A stretch of DNA of 64,000 nucleotides, from NCBI RefSeq assembly GCF_009730915.1, contig NC_052474.1:7909501-7973500 (forward strand), read 5' to 3'. Below, piece after piece: positions 1 to 11,355 of the stretch. The first letter of the stretch is position 1. Each line of letters opens with the position of its first letter. The position numbers were made by a program, and so were the translations under genes. Source of the DNA: Dioscorea cayenensis subsp. rotundata (taxonomy: Eukaryota > Streptophyta > Magnoliopsida > Dioscoreales > Dioscoreaceae). Under the pieces are notes generated by a model. That model had not been told where the DNA came from. It ran no database searches and saw only the letters and a list, made by a program, of their open reading frames with translations.

Positions 1-400
1 AATAATATGTCAGTACTCTCTTATATGTAGCAACACATGGATATTTGAATAAAAAAAAATCTAGACAATTACCTAATTATCCAATTCATTTAAATTAAAT
101 AAATAATTAGTTTTTATGAATATTAGAAATTTGAAAATTAGAAATTTTAATTTTAATTTTGTAGATATATTATATAATAATTTTATTAAAATAATTTAAT
201 ATTTTATTAAATAAATATGTTTTAATGAAATATATAAATTTAAATAGTTAATAAGTTGTATGAAATAATTGTGAGTTCCATAATAATAACTAAAAATATT
301 AACAAATAAATATTTATTGATTATATATATATATATAATATTATGTTAATGTTGAAATAATCTTTAATAAATATATTAAAAATATATAATATATTCTTTT
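1..400. other. AT-rich non-coding stretch
   Basis: Very AT-rich sequence with short homopolymers and a small (TA)n tract near 322-338. No coding signal or RNA gene was seen. Confidence 0.6.
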
Positions 401-582
401 GGAGAATCCCCGCAAGGAGCGGGGCGGGGATCCCCGTGGGGCGGGGAGACCATTCCCCGCCCCCGCTAGGCGGGGAGGAATTTTTCCCCGCTCCCCGCCT
501 CGTGGGGATGTTTCGGGGAATCCCAGCCCCGTCGGGGCGGGGCCCAGCGGGGAACGGGGATTCCCCGCCCCACCCCCATTCC
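401..582. repeat. GC-rich block of reiterated CGGGGA/TCCCCG motifs
   Basis: About 180 bp of strongly GC-rich sequence set abruptly in AT-rich DNA. It is built from variants of GGGGCGGGGA and its complement TCCCCGCCCC, so it contains many overlapping short inverted repeats such as CGGGGATTCCCCG and could fold on either strand. Open frames cross it on both strands, which follows from the lack of AT-rich stop codons and is not evidence of coding. It looks like a repetitive-element fragment; I cannot name the family. Confidence 0.6.
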
Positions 583-1648
583 TAGAATTTGCCAAGTATA
601 ATATGAAAATTACTTGTATATAGTTATTTATTATAGTGCAAAACATGTGCCACATAGTAATAGTCTAATAGATGTACATAGATTTTTTTTTAAAACAAAA
701 AGTTAAAGCTATTTTAAAGGAAGTGGAGAAATTGTTCCTATCATCCCTCAAACTTTCTCACTTAATTAAAACTCCTTGAATTACTTCTTATCCACAAAAA
801 AAACTTTTTTTTCTAACACTCTTTGATAGCTTATTTTTGATTTTTCAATACTTTTGACTAAAATGCCCTCAGCGTTTTTAAACGGAAACACAAAATTGTA
901 AATAAGAAACTACGATATTAAACATCAAAAACAAATATTAAACAAAAATATTACAAATTAAATAAAAACTTATGTAGATACACGTAAACACGCAATGATA
1001 AATACAAAATATACTTAATAAACAAGAAGTACATTTTGTAAGCTTGGCAAAATTAGATTTTTAAATAAAATAATCTGAAGGCATGAGTTGTAGGAAGCCA
1101 AAGGACTGAAAAATAAGTAAACTGAAAAAAATGGACTGTCTGAGAAATTGAAATGTCAGAGGAACTGCAGGGGATATTTAAAAAGTTGTCAAAGCCTAAT
1201 AAATAATTTTCTTAAGGAAGAATCAGTTTATAATAAAATTAAGATATAGATTAGTAGCAAGGAATAAGTCAACAAACCATGAATATATTTGAAAAAAAAA
1301 AGTTTGTACATAAGAGAGAATACAAACATAACTCCATTCGAAGTGGAACAAACTAATTAAACATAATATTAACAGAGTACCAACATGGACACACATAAAA
1401 AAACAACATAGTCACAAAGACAAACTGGTTAAAGATGAGATAGTTTTTTTAGGTAGAGGTACTAAAGAAGTAGATATAGTGATTAGTTCAACATTGAAGA
1501 AGGTGATGTCTCTCCTAGTCCTACTTCTCTTCTACTTTGAACCCCAAGAAATTGAGGCTAGGCCTAATGATACTAACAGAATCCTCCATCTTGGTACAAA
1601 TAATTAATAATACCCTATGTTAAATTAGTTTTAATTAATGTATATATA
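583..1648. other. AT-rich intergenic stretch
   Basis: Low-complexity AT-rich DNA with no convincing ORF, RNA gene or element boundary. It ends in the short TA tract into which the solo LTR at 1649 is inserted. Confidence 0.5.
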
Positions 1649-3114
1649 TGTTAGGTCTGAGGATGTGGATTTGCATTATTTAACAAGCCAAGTAGTGACA
1701 CGGCAAGAGAAAAGTGACGTGGCAATTATGACTCAGCTAAAAAAGTAATGACTAGGATGATGGTGTGGCAAAATGTTGATGTCATGACATGTGAAGCTAT
1801 ATAGGTTAGAAGATCTAGATGAAGATTATGTTTAGAAGATATTCCTCTCAATGGAGTCATGTGACGATTAACTATTTTTGGAAAGTACATAAAGTCTAAA
1901 TGATCTCTTCAAGAAGGGTAAGTTTTATTTAAAGTATGTTTGTCTATCCTTGGCAAGATCCGAGATGATAAATCATATCCTTGATAAAACTCCTTTTTGG
2001 AAAGATTTATTTTAAAGAGGGAGAGGAATACTCTATCACTAGCAAGAATAGAAGATCATGAAGATTGCATGAAGCTTAGTTTGGTGTGAAGCTATTTGAA
2101 GACACAAACTAAGATAGAACAAGCTTAGTTTGGTCTGAAGCTATTTGAAGACACAAACTAAGTTAGGCAAGGACAAGCCAATGAGATTATCAAGACCATA
2201 TTTACCAACATAATTTGAAGAAAGATCTAAGAGCTAATTATGGGCGGAACTATTCAAGGAGTCTAATCAGATATGGAGATTGATTGAAGGTTACATGAGA
2301 TATTATTAGAGATTTGAAGATCCAAGCATGGATGATTGAAGATCATGCTTGAAAATATTGAAAGCTAAACTTGGATGAAGATGAGATCAAGTTTAGTAAC
2401 AATATTTCCATGAGTCAAACGAAGATCATTTGGGAAGACCAAACTTGGACCAAGTTTGGAAAGAAGATCGGGAGATCTTCAGTAGCCATCTTTGGTGAGA
2501 TGGTTGCGTGTGCCTTGGCGGGCACATCCCTCGGGAGAGTGTGACCTACTGAAGTGACGTGAGGAAGGAAGCAGCTGCAGGCAAGAGGAGCTCGAGTTGA
2601 GTCAACTGTGACGAGGCGGACTGAAGGAACCAGGAAGGTTGAAGGTCGCAGATTTGGGTGCAACTGGCTAGAACTCAGTCATGTTCAATAAGGTGGGCCA
2701 TGTTGCAACATCTAACTTTGGAAGGTGTCCAAGTTAGGAAGCTGCGGAGAATTTTAAAAGATAAAGGTTGATTTGGATGTCGGTGCGTCTATATAAGATA
2801 TCCTGCTTGAAGATTTAGGATGAGCCACGAAGTGAGAAGACACTTTGGTGAGGGTTGAGGACAGTGTGTATCAGTCAATCTTAAGAGGATATTCTTTGTC
2901 TTAAGAGAGTGAGAGAGTGTTATACTCTTTATTGTTAAGCCTCTTTTAGTAAATTGTTTCTCCGGACTTGGTCCTTCAAATGTAGGCAAAGTTGTGCTGA
3001 ACTGGGTTACCAATTTATGTGTCTCCTCTCTCTTGTTTGATTATATGTGTATGTCCAATCTTTGAGTGAGTTATTGAGTGACTTATCTTACCATACTACC
3101 CACCAGAACCATCA
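1649..3114 (+). mobile_element. Solo LTR, copy A (about 1.47 kb)
   Basis: The segment starts with TGTTAGGTCTGA and ends with GAACCATCA, so it has the TG...CA termini of an LTR. It matches, in opposite orientation, the segment at 14036-15490 along its whole length, and the two copies agree at both ends, which defines the borders. It sits in a TA tract, with ATATA directly on both sides, consistent with a 5-bp target duplication. A TATA-like CTATATAAG lies at 2789-2797. No internal retrotransposon coding sequence adjoins it, so it reads as a solo LTR left by LTR-LTR recombination. Copia or gypsy parentage is not determinable from the LTR. Confidence 0.8.
2072..2162 (+). repeat. Tandem duplication, 42-nt units, inside solo LTR A
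   Basis: Two 42-nt units (2072-2113 and 2121-2162), each beginning AAGCTTAGTTTGG and ending ACACAAACTAAG, differ at one base and are spaced 49 bp apart. The other LTR copy (14036-15490) has a more diverged version of the same doubled segment, so the duplication predates both insertions. Confidence 0.8.
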
Positions 3115-3614
3115 ATATATATATATTATTCATATCGAGCTTATATAGTTTTATGAATTTTTAAGGTAATAACACCTCAAACAGTAAAAATCAAAGCAGC
3201 CTATGAGAAACGTCCACGCACAGCATGCAGATGCAGTGATTTCCCCGTCACTTTGCTGTCCAAAACCAAACAGCAAATCTCCAACCTGCTGTAATCTGAC
3301 GGTCAGGGTGAAGGGATCTTGAAAAGCTGCCACGTGGGCCGACCGACCAACAACAAGACGACGAATAGTTTCCAGTGTCCTCTCAATCATTGTTAGTCAC
3401 AGCTTAGCGACACCAATCCCCACCTTCAACTAATACATTATCGACACGTATCACCGCATCATCCTCGTTATAGTGCGCAATTATATACATGAAGCTCGAT
3501 CGTGCGAGGGACCAGAACAATAATATTAATAAAATAATGGAAAAAAAACAAAAGCTTGGAATAATGGGGAGCTTTCTAAAGAAGATAGATTCTATGCCAT
3601 TTAAGGGAATGCTT

Positions 3615-3768
3615 ATGAAGGTGGGTCCCACTCTTTTTTGAAGCTAGCTCCAAAGAATGTGGACAAAAATGGTCCTTCTCATGCTGACGAGGCATTGAAG
3701 TTGATGCTGATTGGACAATAAGCTTGTGCCATGTGGCAAAGGAGTGATTGTGGGGCACCCACCTTCAT
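3615..3768. other. Inverted repeat able to form an imperfect hairpin
   Basis: A 12-bp perfect arm (ATGAAGGTGGGT at 3615-3626 with ACCCACCTTCAT at 3757-3768) extends inward, with small bulges, through CCCAC/GTGGG (3627-3631 and 3750-3754) and CTTTTTTG/CAAAGGAG (3633-3640 and 3737-3744). That gives roughly 25 paired bases around a loop of about 95 nt. The shape resembles a plant pre-miRNA or a small hairpin element. I recognise no known mature miRNA in either arm. Confidence 0.4.
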
Positions 3769-5328
3769 TGAGAGGAGAGATCCTAAGACTCGGTGGATTG
3801 AGAATGATTAGCCTCAATGGTTGTGTTGTTCTATTTGTTGCCTTACATTTGGACCATCATAACAATATTATACATTTTGTTTTTCTTTCTTTCTTTTTTT
3901 TATTATACTTTTAGTGGTGGTATGATAAGATCAATGGATAAGATGATGATTTGTTTCTTTTGGAATGGTCCTTGGATTTAACCATGCCGATATGCGTTTA
4001 CTAACCCTTTCTCTTCTCCGGTTATGTCCAAAAAAACAAAAAATAAAGTTTACATTTGGTTCCTCTTTTATCACCTCTTGTTTGCAATTTATTCGATGAT
4101 GTTAACATTATTCCATATAAACTTTTTTTATTCAATTATGTACTTAGAGTAACATCTTTCATACACTTTGATTGTTCCATTTTTGTTAATTATTATTTGT
4201 TTACTTGTCGTATCTGCATATTTTTTTATATTTGATTTTGTGCGAATATTTCAATTTATAGCATGTGATTCATTTTTGTCTATTATTAGTTTAGTTTTTT
4301 AAATATAAATAAATTAAAATACCATAAAAGGTGAAGGATGCTTTCGTATAAATATATCTAATATTTGTCGTATGCTAATTAAATCTTATGATGTGAGCAA
4401 TGTTGTGTTATTAGAGGCAATTTCCCTTTATCAACAATACAAAGTATCAAACAATAGATAAAAACGCATGTGACGCCAATGAATAGTACATTTACTAATT
4501 ATCTTAAAATTTAGGTAATAATGAAAGTCTCTTTATGTTGTAAAATTTAGTTTTGCTCATTGATGGTTAGGATTTAATTCATCTAATTAGATTATATTTA
4601 AAAATAAACTCAATACAATTCCTGGCATCCACTAAAATTAGATTAAACTCAAAGAAGAGTAGAAAATCGCAGTCCATAGCTTTTTTTGTGCCAATCAAGA
4701 TTAGACCCTATATTCTACCCATATCATGTCTTTCAGTACACAAATTAAACCCTTTTTCATGACTTTTTGTCATTTTATTTATCAAATAGAATTAGATTTT
4801 TTTTTTTTTAATGAAGTACTCAAATTTATGATTTACAACAAAGAGAATTTTAGAATAAACCTAATCTAATTGCTTTCTTTGGTTGGCTATAGGCGAAAAT
4901 TCTAGAATCAAACTTTGTATGTGTTAGAGATGGAATAGCCATGGCCAACAAGAAAACAAAGGTTGGTTGAGATGTGGGTTGAATACTTATCTCACTCTTT
5001 GTTGGTGTACTAGAGGTTGAATATATGCTCCATGTTCTCCATGCTTCCTAGCAAATTAACTAGAAGCATATCCAATTTGCATCCAATCACAAGTTGAGTC
5101 TTTATTCCGTTGTAGTTTTATCATGATAAAATAGCCACACTTTTAGCATCAAATATGTCATATAAGGTTCAATTTTTCTTGGTGCATGAAGGACATCATC
5201 TTCATCTTGTTGTATGTTTATCCTTTCAAGGTAGCTAACTAGCAAGCTAGCTACCTATCTACCTTCTTAAAGATCAAATTGTGGGGATAAACTCATGAGA
5301 ATCTAAACAGGCTCATCATTTAATGGTA

Positions 5329-6545
5329 AGCAAGCATCTATCTTAGAAAAAGAAACATGCATCTAATTCTTTGTGTATTTGATATAGATTCAACGGTTGA
5401 TGAGTTTCTTGTGATTAAGGATAATGAGAATCCAATTAGATTTTCAAGATATTTCTAATGATGTTTTAATCTTAATCTGAGTAAAGAAATTACGAAGAAA
5501 AAAAACTATGGTGGTTAATTAGGCAAGATATTTTCATGAAATTTTTTTACAATAATAATTTCGCATTCAATCTTTTTTTTTTTAAAAAAAAAAAACCATA
5601 TCTATTAGTTGTAGATGAATGCATTTAAATTTCGTTTTCTAACTTGAAATGTAGATTTGTTGCCAAACAATCTTGTTTCTCAAATAAATAAACCCATTCA
5701 CGTATATATACCAATAAACTTAAGTGTACATTAAAAGATGTATAATCATCAAAAGGTATTGTTTAACCCAATGGTGTGTTGTTTTGGAAAAGACACGCCA
5801 TTTATGTAAAAACATGAAATAATATTTATTTTATTATAACAGTAACACTTGTCTAGCAATATGATTAAGAGAACTAATTATAAGAATCTGAATGATGGCA
5901 TTGGACACATCAATCTTAGGGAAAAAAAGGTGTCTGATTCTTTGTGCATTTGATACAAAATTATAGCACGAAGGATATTTTCTTGAAAGCAAATGTTGAT
6001 TAAAATCTGAGAAGCTCATTGATCACTTTTGTTCAAATATGAGTTTGAGATACTTTAATGACATTGAAAAGCTCAAATTAATTTCAAACTTTTTGTCGTG
6101 GACCATTTAATTTTAATAAATATAATTTATTATTTTAATTAAAAAAAAATTCTCTGGATTGCAAGAATAGTTTTATAGTATGCATGAAGTTTTTGCATAC
6201 CAAATTACTGTTAGAGGAGCAAAACCTACACACACTTAGATACAAGTACATATAACTATACATATAACTACACAAGTTATGATTTTGAATAATAATTGAA
6301 CATATCTAATAATAAGATTCACAAAATCTAAGATTTGGACAGTCTCATGCGATATTAGTGCAAGCATCTATCCTACAGAAAGAAATATGCATCTAATTCT
6401 TTCTATATTTTCGCATAAAATCATTAAATGAGAAATTCTTCTGACCAGACCAACGGTTAATAAAATTCTAATTAAAGAAGTGGCGTATCAATTACTTTTC
6501 TCCTGATAAAGTTTTAAAATATTTTATATCTTTTCCGACTAATTA
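5329..6545 (+). repeat. Three diverged direct copies of a dispersed segment
   Basis: Segments beginning near 5329, 5892 and 6359 share a diverged core that reads like GCATCTAATTCTTTGTG followed by a run resembling ATTTGATA. They are in the same orientation at spacings of about 565 and 465 bp. They look like old duplications of a non-coding repeat. Confidence 0.4.
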
Positions 6546-6894
6546 ATTCTATTAACTAAATTAAAGTTAAGAAGGCAAAGTTCATACAACTTCATCTGTA
6601 AATGATTTGTTTATATTAAACTATATTAAACTAAATATTAAAAAAAAACATGATTAAGATACATATGAAATGCTAACACTTGTCCCAATGATAATAAAAC
6701 ATGTGCTAAAAAAATAATCAAGGTAATTGTAGTGATAGCGGCTATAATAAGTTAATTTGTTTGTTTGTGAGATATCTATATAAATATATATAAATAATTA
6801 ATTAAACAGGTTGATCATTAAATGTTCAAATTATCCTTTTGGTGCATCATTGCCTTTGGATCATAGCCGTCCATTTGGTTCATCATCAGCCAAC

Positions 6895-6991
6895 TTCCAA
6901 CACGTGTGCCATTAGAATCAAGAGAATACTGTGCACATCTCTCTTATGCAAATGAGCTTTTCTTTCTCTCCCTTTCATCCTTCTATAAATA
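6895..6991 (+). promoter_or_regulatory. Putative core promoter of the MIR156/157 gene
   Basis: TATAAATA at 6984-6991 is a good TATA box. A G-box-like CACGTG lies near 6902. The sequence just downstream (about 7010-7060) is a CA/TC-rich leader typical of plant transcription starts. The precursor hairpin is about 490 bp downstream on the same strand, so this is the likely Pol II promoter of the primary microRNA transcript. Confidence 0.55.
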
Positions 6992-7473
6992 GTGAAGCAT
7001 GGAAGGCTTCCCTTTTATCACACACCACTCTTTACTCCTACATACTTTTCTATCTCTATCTACATCTCATCTTCATCATCATCATCAACAATCACTCTTC
7101 TATTCCTCTTTCTAATTCTAAGCTTTCTGTTTCTAATTTGTTACTCATGTATAGAAGAAGAGGAAGTATGCATAGAGGACTTCTCTTTATGATCACTAAC
7201 TCTCTTATATTCCTCTCTTTCTTTATCTCTCTCTCACTTATATCTCTCTTGCACACACAAACAGACACATGTTCATCAAGAACACTTGTCTTTCTTTCTC
7301 TAAACTTAAACATATTCTTAGTATTGTATACATACACACACAAACACATGTACATGAGAAATATATGTGTATATATATATGTAGACTTGTATTAATTTCT
7401 TTATCTCTAAAGTTTGGTGTTGTTGGTTATAATTGGTTATAAGAGGGAAGAGAAGGCATGGTGATGGTGATGG

Positions 7474-7502
<29 letters not shown>
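7474..7502 (+). repeat. (CTG)n tract abutting the miR157 5' arm
   Basis: About ten uninterrupted GCT/CTG units end directly at the first bases of the mature miR157 sequence. It is transcribed as (CUG)n in the precursor's lower-stem flank. Confidence 0.9.
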
Positions 7503-7505
<3 letters not shown>

Positions 7506-7597
7506 ACAGAAGATAGAGAGCACAGATGATGAATTGCATGGAGCTGTGCATGCATCTCTTTCCTTTGTGCTCTCTATGCTTCTGTCATCACCTTCAT
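7495..7597 (+). ncRNA. MIR157: MIR156/157-family microRNA precursor
   Basis: Positions 7503-7523 read as the 21-nt mature miR157 (begins TTGACAGAAG, ends AGAGAGCAC), matching the Arabidopsis miR157a sequence as I know it. The opposite arm at 7569-7589 begins GCTCTCTATG and ends TTCTGTCATC, which is the expected star strand. The two arms pair almost fully around a loop of about 45 nt, the usual geometry of this family. miR156/157 directs cleavage and translational repression of SPL (SBP-box) transcripts and holds plants in the juvenile phase. A TATA box about 500 bp upstream gives a likely primary transcript from about 7015. A CTG tract abuts the 5' arm. Reading frames crossing this region are not considered coding. 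Confidence 0.95.
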
Positions 7598-7614
7598 GAG
7601 CCCCTCCCTAACTA

Positions 7615-7644
7615 TACATATATATATATATATATATATATATC
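7615..7644. repeat. (TA)n microsatellite
   Basis: A TA dinucleotide run just downstream of the microRNA hairpin, probably within or near the 3' part of the primary transcript. Confidence 0.9.
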
Positions 7645-7889
7645 TATGGAATATGTTTCTTTTTAAATTAATATGTTGGTAGACTTGTTCTTAATTTATA
7701 TTTTTTGGTTCTTAGATCATATGGCAGTCATGTGCTTATTAAACTCAATTCTGATACTTGTCATACATATGTTTTATGTTGTCTGTAAGGTTTCCACTGC
7801 CAGTGGCAAACAAGGTGAATTTTTGAAGAAGAGACAAGGTGGGAGAGAGGAATATATGTATGCATACAAGTACAACAGCTATTCATAAT

Positions 7890-10240
7890 ATAAAAAGGTA
7901 AGAATTATATATATTGTTGGGTATTGACTTCTCTTTTGTCATGCAATCCTGTTCTTATTATAATAAGTTGCTTCTTTCTTGTTCTTCAGAAACATTATTT
8001 GTTTTCTGTTTATTAAGCGAATTAATTAACATCACAAAGACCATCTCTTATGTTAGTGAATTTGATGAACAAATTAACTTGATTAGTAATTCATTTGATG
8101 TTTAATCTCAACAATGAGTACAAATATATATCCTTCCAAATTGGATTCATTTTGAGGCTATTTTTGTGAAGTTATTATGTATCTTCTTGCCATTGGAAAA
8201 TCATGGTCCATGACATCAACTTCTGTTTACTACTTTTATACCACCAACTTTTTACATCTAGAAAATTTCCATAGGTTACCAAATTAATTACCTTAATTAT
8301 TTACCAAATCTCATAAACAATTTTTTTTAAGAATTAATTAATTGTGTATGACTAATTGCATTCATTGCATCTAGAGCCCCTAATAACACCCTTTTAGTCT
8401 TTCATGAATGTAATTTTATTTGCTTCCAAATTAATTTTTGTAATTTTAGATTTACTATCTTTATTCGATCAATTCCATCCAAGTATTTCATTTATATGGG
8501 AGTTGGTTTTCACCATTATTATTATTTTTATGTTTTTTTATCACTTAGGTTCAATTTGGTGGCGAGTCACAATGTGGTATCTATTGAGAGTGTCAAATTA
8601 AACATGATGAGTTTTATACATATACAGGGATCTATGTTAATTCAAAACCCAAATAAATTCTAGAATAATTCGTGCATAGAGACTTACTTTAGCTATTTTT
8701 TTGAAGAAGAAGAAGAAGAAGAAGAAAAACAAGTTTGTTTACTCACAAATTAAGAAAGGTTTTGAAATTGAAATTTTTACATATTTTGGTAAAAACTATG
8801 TTCATATGTATATTTTAATAGAACATTGACATTTATTTTTGAATATTGATCAATTGAAATTTGTATTTAAAAAAGTAATTTCCACCAATTTGTTTCTAAT
8901 CTTAAAAAAATGAACAATAGAATTTTTTTTAATATTATTGTTCACATCCTAAACAAATTATTCGTCATATTTCTCTTGTTTAAAAAAACAAAGGGAACTA
9001 TACCCAATTGTTTAGTACCTGAATTAAAAAAAAATAAATTATAATTTTTTATGAAAAAAAATTAGTTCACGGCAAACTCACACTATATAAAATAACAATA
9101 ATAATTTATAAACTATATAAAAATAACAATAGCACAGTGTTAATCAAAGTCCATAGAATTTAAAAAGCAAAAATAAAGAAAAGATCATATCAACAATCAC
9201 GTAAAGATAGACAAAATAGTTTAAAAATCTTACCAACCCATCGAGTATGATTAAAATTTAGCATAATTATCTTAAATATAGAAAAGAAAATTTGAATGAT
9301 ATCAAAGAAACACACACCCAAAATATAATAATAATAATAATAAAAAAATAAAAAATCATACACAAAGTCTCTAAATGAGTCTAACTTGATAGGATTGGGC
9401 CTAACTGAAGCCTGGTTCAAATTTGAGTATCTTGAGCCTGAACATTAAATTAGCTCCATTTGATTTTAAGGCTGAAAGGTAGAGCATTGCATCATTTAGT
9501 TCAAAGTTAAAACCAAATGTATTTATTTCAAGAATTCAAATTCCACTCTGTGTAGTTTGAAAGTAAAACTTAATTATTTCTTGATTATTGTTTTAAAATG
9601 ATAAAACAATATAATTTATAATATAATTTTTAATATAATAAATATGATATGTAACAATATTACAAGGATGTTTGGTTAAAGAATAATTTTTATTTGTATA
9701 AAATAATTAATCATGGTATATTCTGTCCTATTTGACCGAGATAACAAATGTTATCTTCTAACCAAATCAAACTATATATATTATAAATAGGTGATGTCAT
9801 TTAGAGAAGTTCCGTGTCATTTAATGGTCACTATCTATTTATCTACAGTAAAATACATTGTTTTAATAGTAAATTTGCATATATATTTTTACAAATTGAT
9901 GATAAACTATTTTTTTATTTTTTTATTGTGTTTGAGGGTTTGTGAACCACTAGACTATATGTTTTGATTTTTATATTATTTTTATAAATAATAATGATTA
10001 GATCATGATTTGATGTAGGTTCATAAGATTTCTTATATTTTTTAAAACAAAAGAGCTACATAGAAAACTTATTTTATATTATAAATAAATAAATTTAAAT
10101 ATATATTTATATATCTGGAGCTATTGACCTAGCTGGGAAGCTAGGCTCAGGCTGTGTTCAACTTGGCCACAAGTTTTGCTTTACGAAATGGGCCAGCGTG
10201 GAAAAGGACAAATGAACAGAAAGAGTTTCTGACAGTGATA
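7890..10240. other. AT-rich intergenic stretch
   Basis: No gene was recognised between the MIR gene and the DUF599 promoter. It holds a (GAA)n run near 8704-8725, an (ATA)n run near 9328-9342 and general AT-rich low complexity. Confidence 0.5.
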
Positions 10241-10250
10241 TCATATTTAA

Positions 10251-10258
10251 TATATAAA
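10251..10258 (+). promoter_or_regulatory. TATA box of the DUF599 gene
   Basis: TATATAAA lies about 165 bp upstream of the ATG at 10418. It is followed by a CATCATCATC-rich leader, giving a 5' UTR of roughly 130 nt. Confidence 0.5.
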
Positions 10259-10417
10259 ACAAATCATCATCATCATCAACATCATTATGATTATCAATCA
10301 AAAAGAAGATTGATGAACATGAGATGCAACTAAAAGGATGGTGTGGTGGTGATGGTGGTGGTCAAAATAAATAAAAACAGGTCAGCAGAAGAAGAGGAGC
10401 AACATATATAGCTTTAT

Positions 10418-11322
10418 ATGATGGATTGGTTGTTTGAGAGGTCAGTGATGATGAAGAAGATGATGATGGAGTTGAGGGGAGTAGTAGTAGTGAGCATGGG
10501 TGTGGATTTGGTGATGGTTACTCTAGGTCTGTTGGTGATGGGATTGTACCATGTTTGGTTGTTGCGCACCATCCTTTGCTGCCCCAACCGCACCGTCATC
10601 GGCCTCAACGCTCTTGCTCGCAAGCGCTGGGTCAGAGCCATGATCTCTGTTAGTCCTCTTCTTCTTCTTCTTCTTCTTCTTCTTATTATTATTATTATTA
10701 TTATGCTCCTTGGTTTTATTCATTTAATTCATTTTTTGTGGATTTTATTAGAGAACAAATTGTTATTAATTTCAGAAGAAATTTGTTTATAATATTAGAT
10801 GCATATTTGGAAGTATTTAGTTGAAATTGAAGTTGATCATGATTGGATACAAGTTTTTTTTTTTTGGATCAAATGCGACAAACAATATTGATAGCGTGCT
10901 AATGGGTTAGGAATTGAACATATAATGTCTACATCTAACTAATAGATATAAATTGTTTAACATGGCACATTTCCTTTTTTTGTTATTTGGGGTTGAAACA
11001 TAAAAAATGTTAATGATGTGATTATTTAGTTTATTTAGTTCTTTCGCTTTTGATAATATAATATGTAAGAAAATGATTTATATAGCTGAACCTAAGTAGT
11101 TGAGACTAATAACTTGTTATTATTGTTATTTAAATAGAATATTTATAAATATATTGATTAAATGTTGTTCAATTGAATAGATAAAAGAACCATAAATTAT
11201 ATGAGAAGATGAGGAAAATAATAATATAAAACAGAAGCAGAGAATGACAAAAGAAAAGCTATATATAAGATTTGAATTTTTATCCTATGTAAGAGTATAA
11301 AAAGAAGAAAATGTTGTTTGTG

Positions 11323-11355
<33 letters not shown>

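Larger units (their letters stand above)
3115..6890. other. Gene-free AT-rich stretch
   Basis: No gene was recognised. A more GC-balanced patch at about 3200-3850 has a CCACGTGG G-box near 3331 and a hairpin annotated separately. The remainder is AT-rich with a weak threefold repeat at about 5329-6545. Short ORFs here lack coding character or splice partners. Confidence 0.5.

Noticed and set aside
399..655. Overlapping ORFs on both strands of the GC-rich block
   Set aside because: GC-rich repetitive DNA lacks stop codons by composition; no domain and no expression signals.
3737..3756. miR399 in the 3' arm of the hairpin
   Set aside because: Only the CAAAGGAG core and one neighbouring base agree; the remaining positions differ.
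6931..7395. 154-codon ORF on the plus strand
   Set aside because: It lies over the MIR promoter and leader, has low-complexity Ser/Leu/Ile composition and starts before the TATA box.
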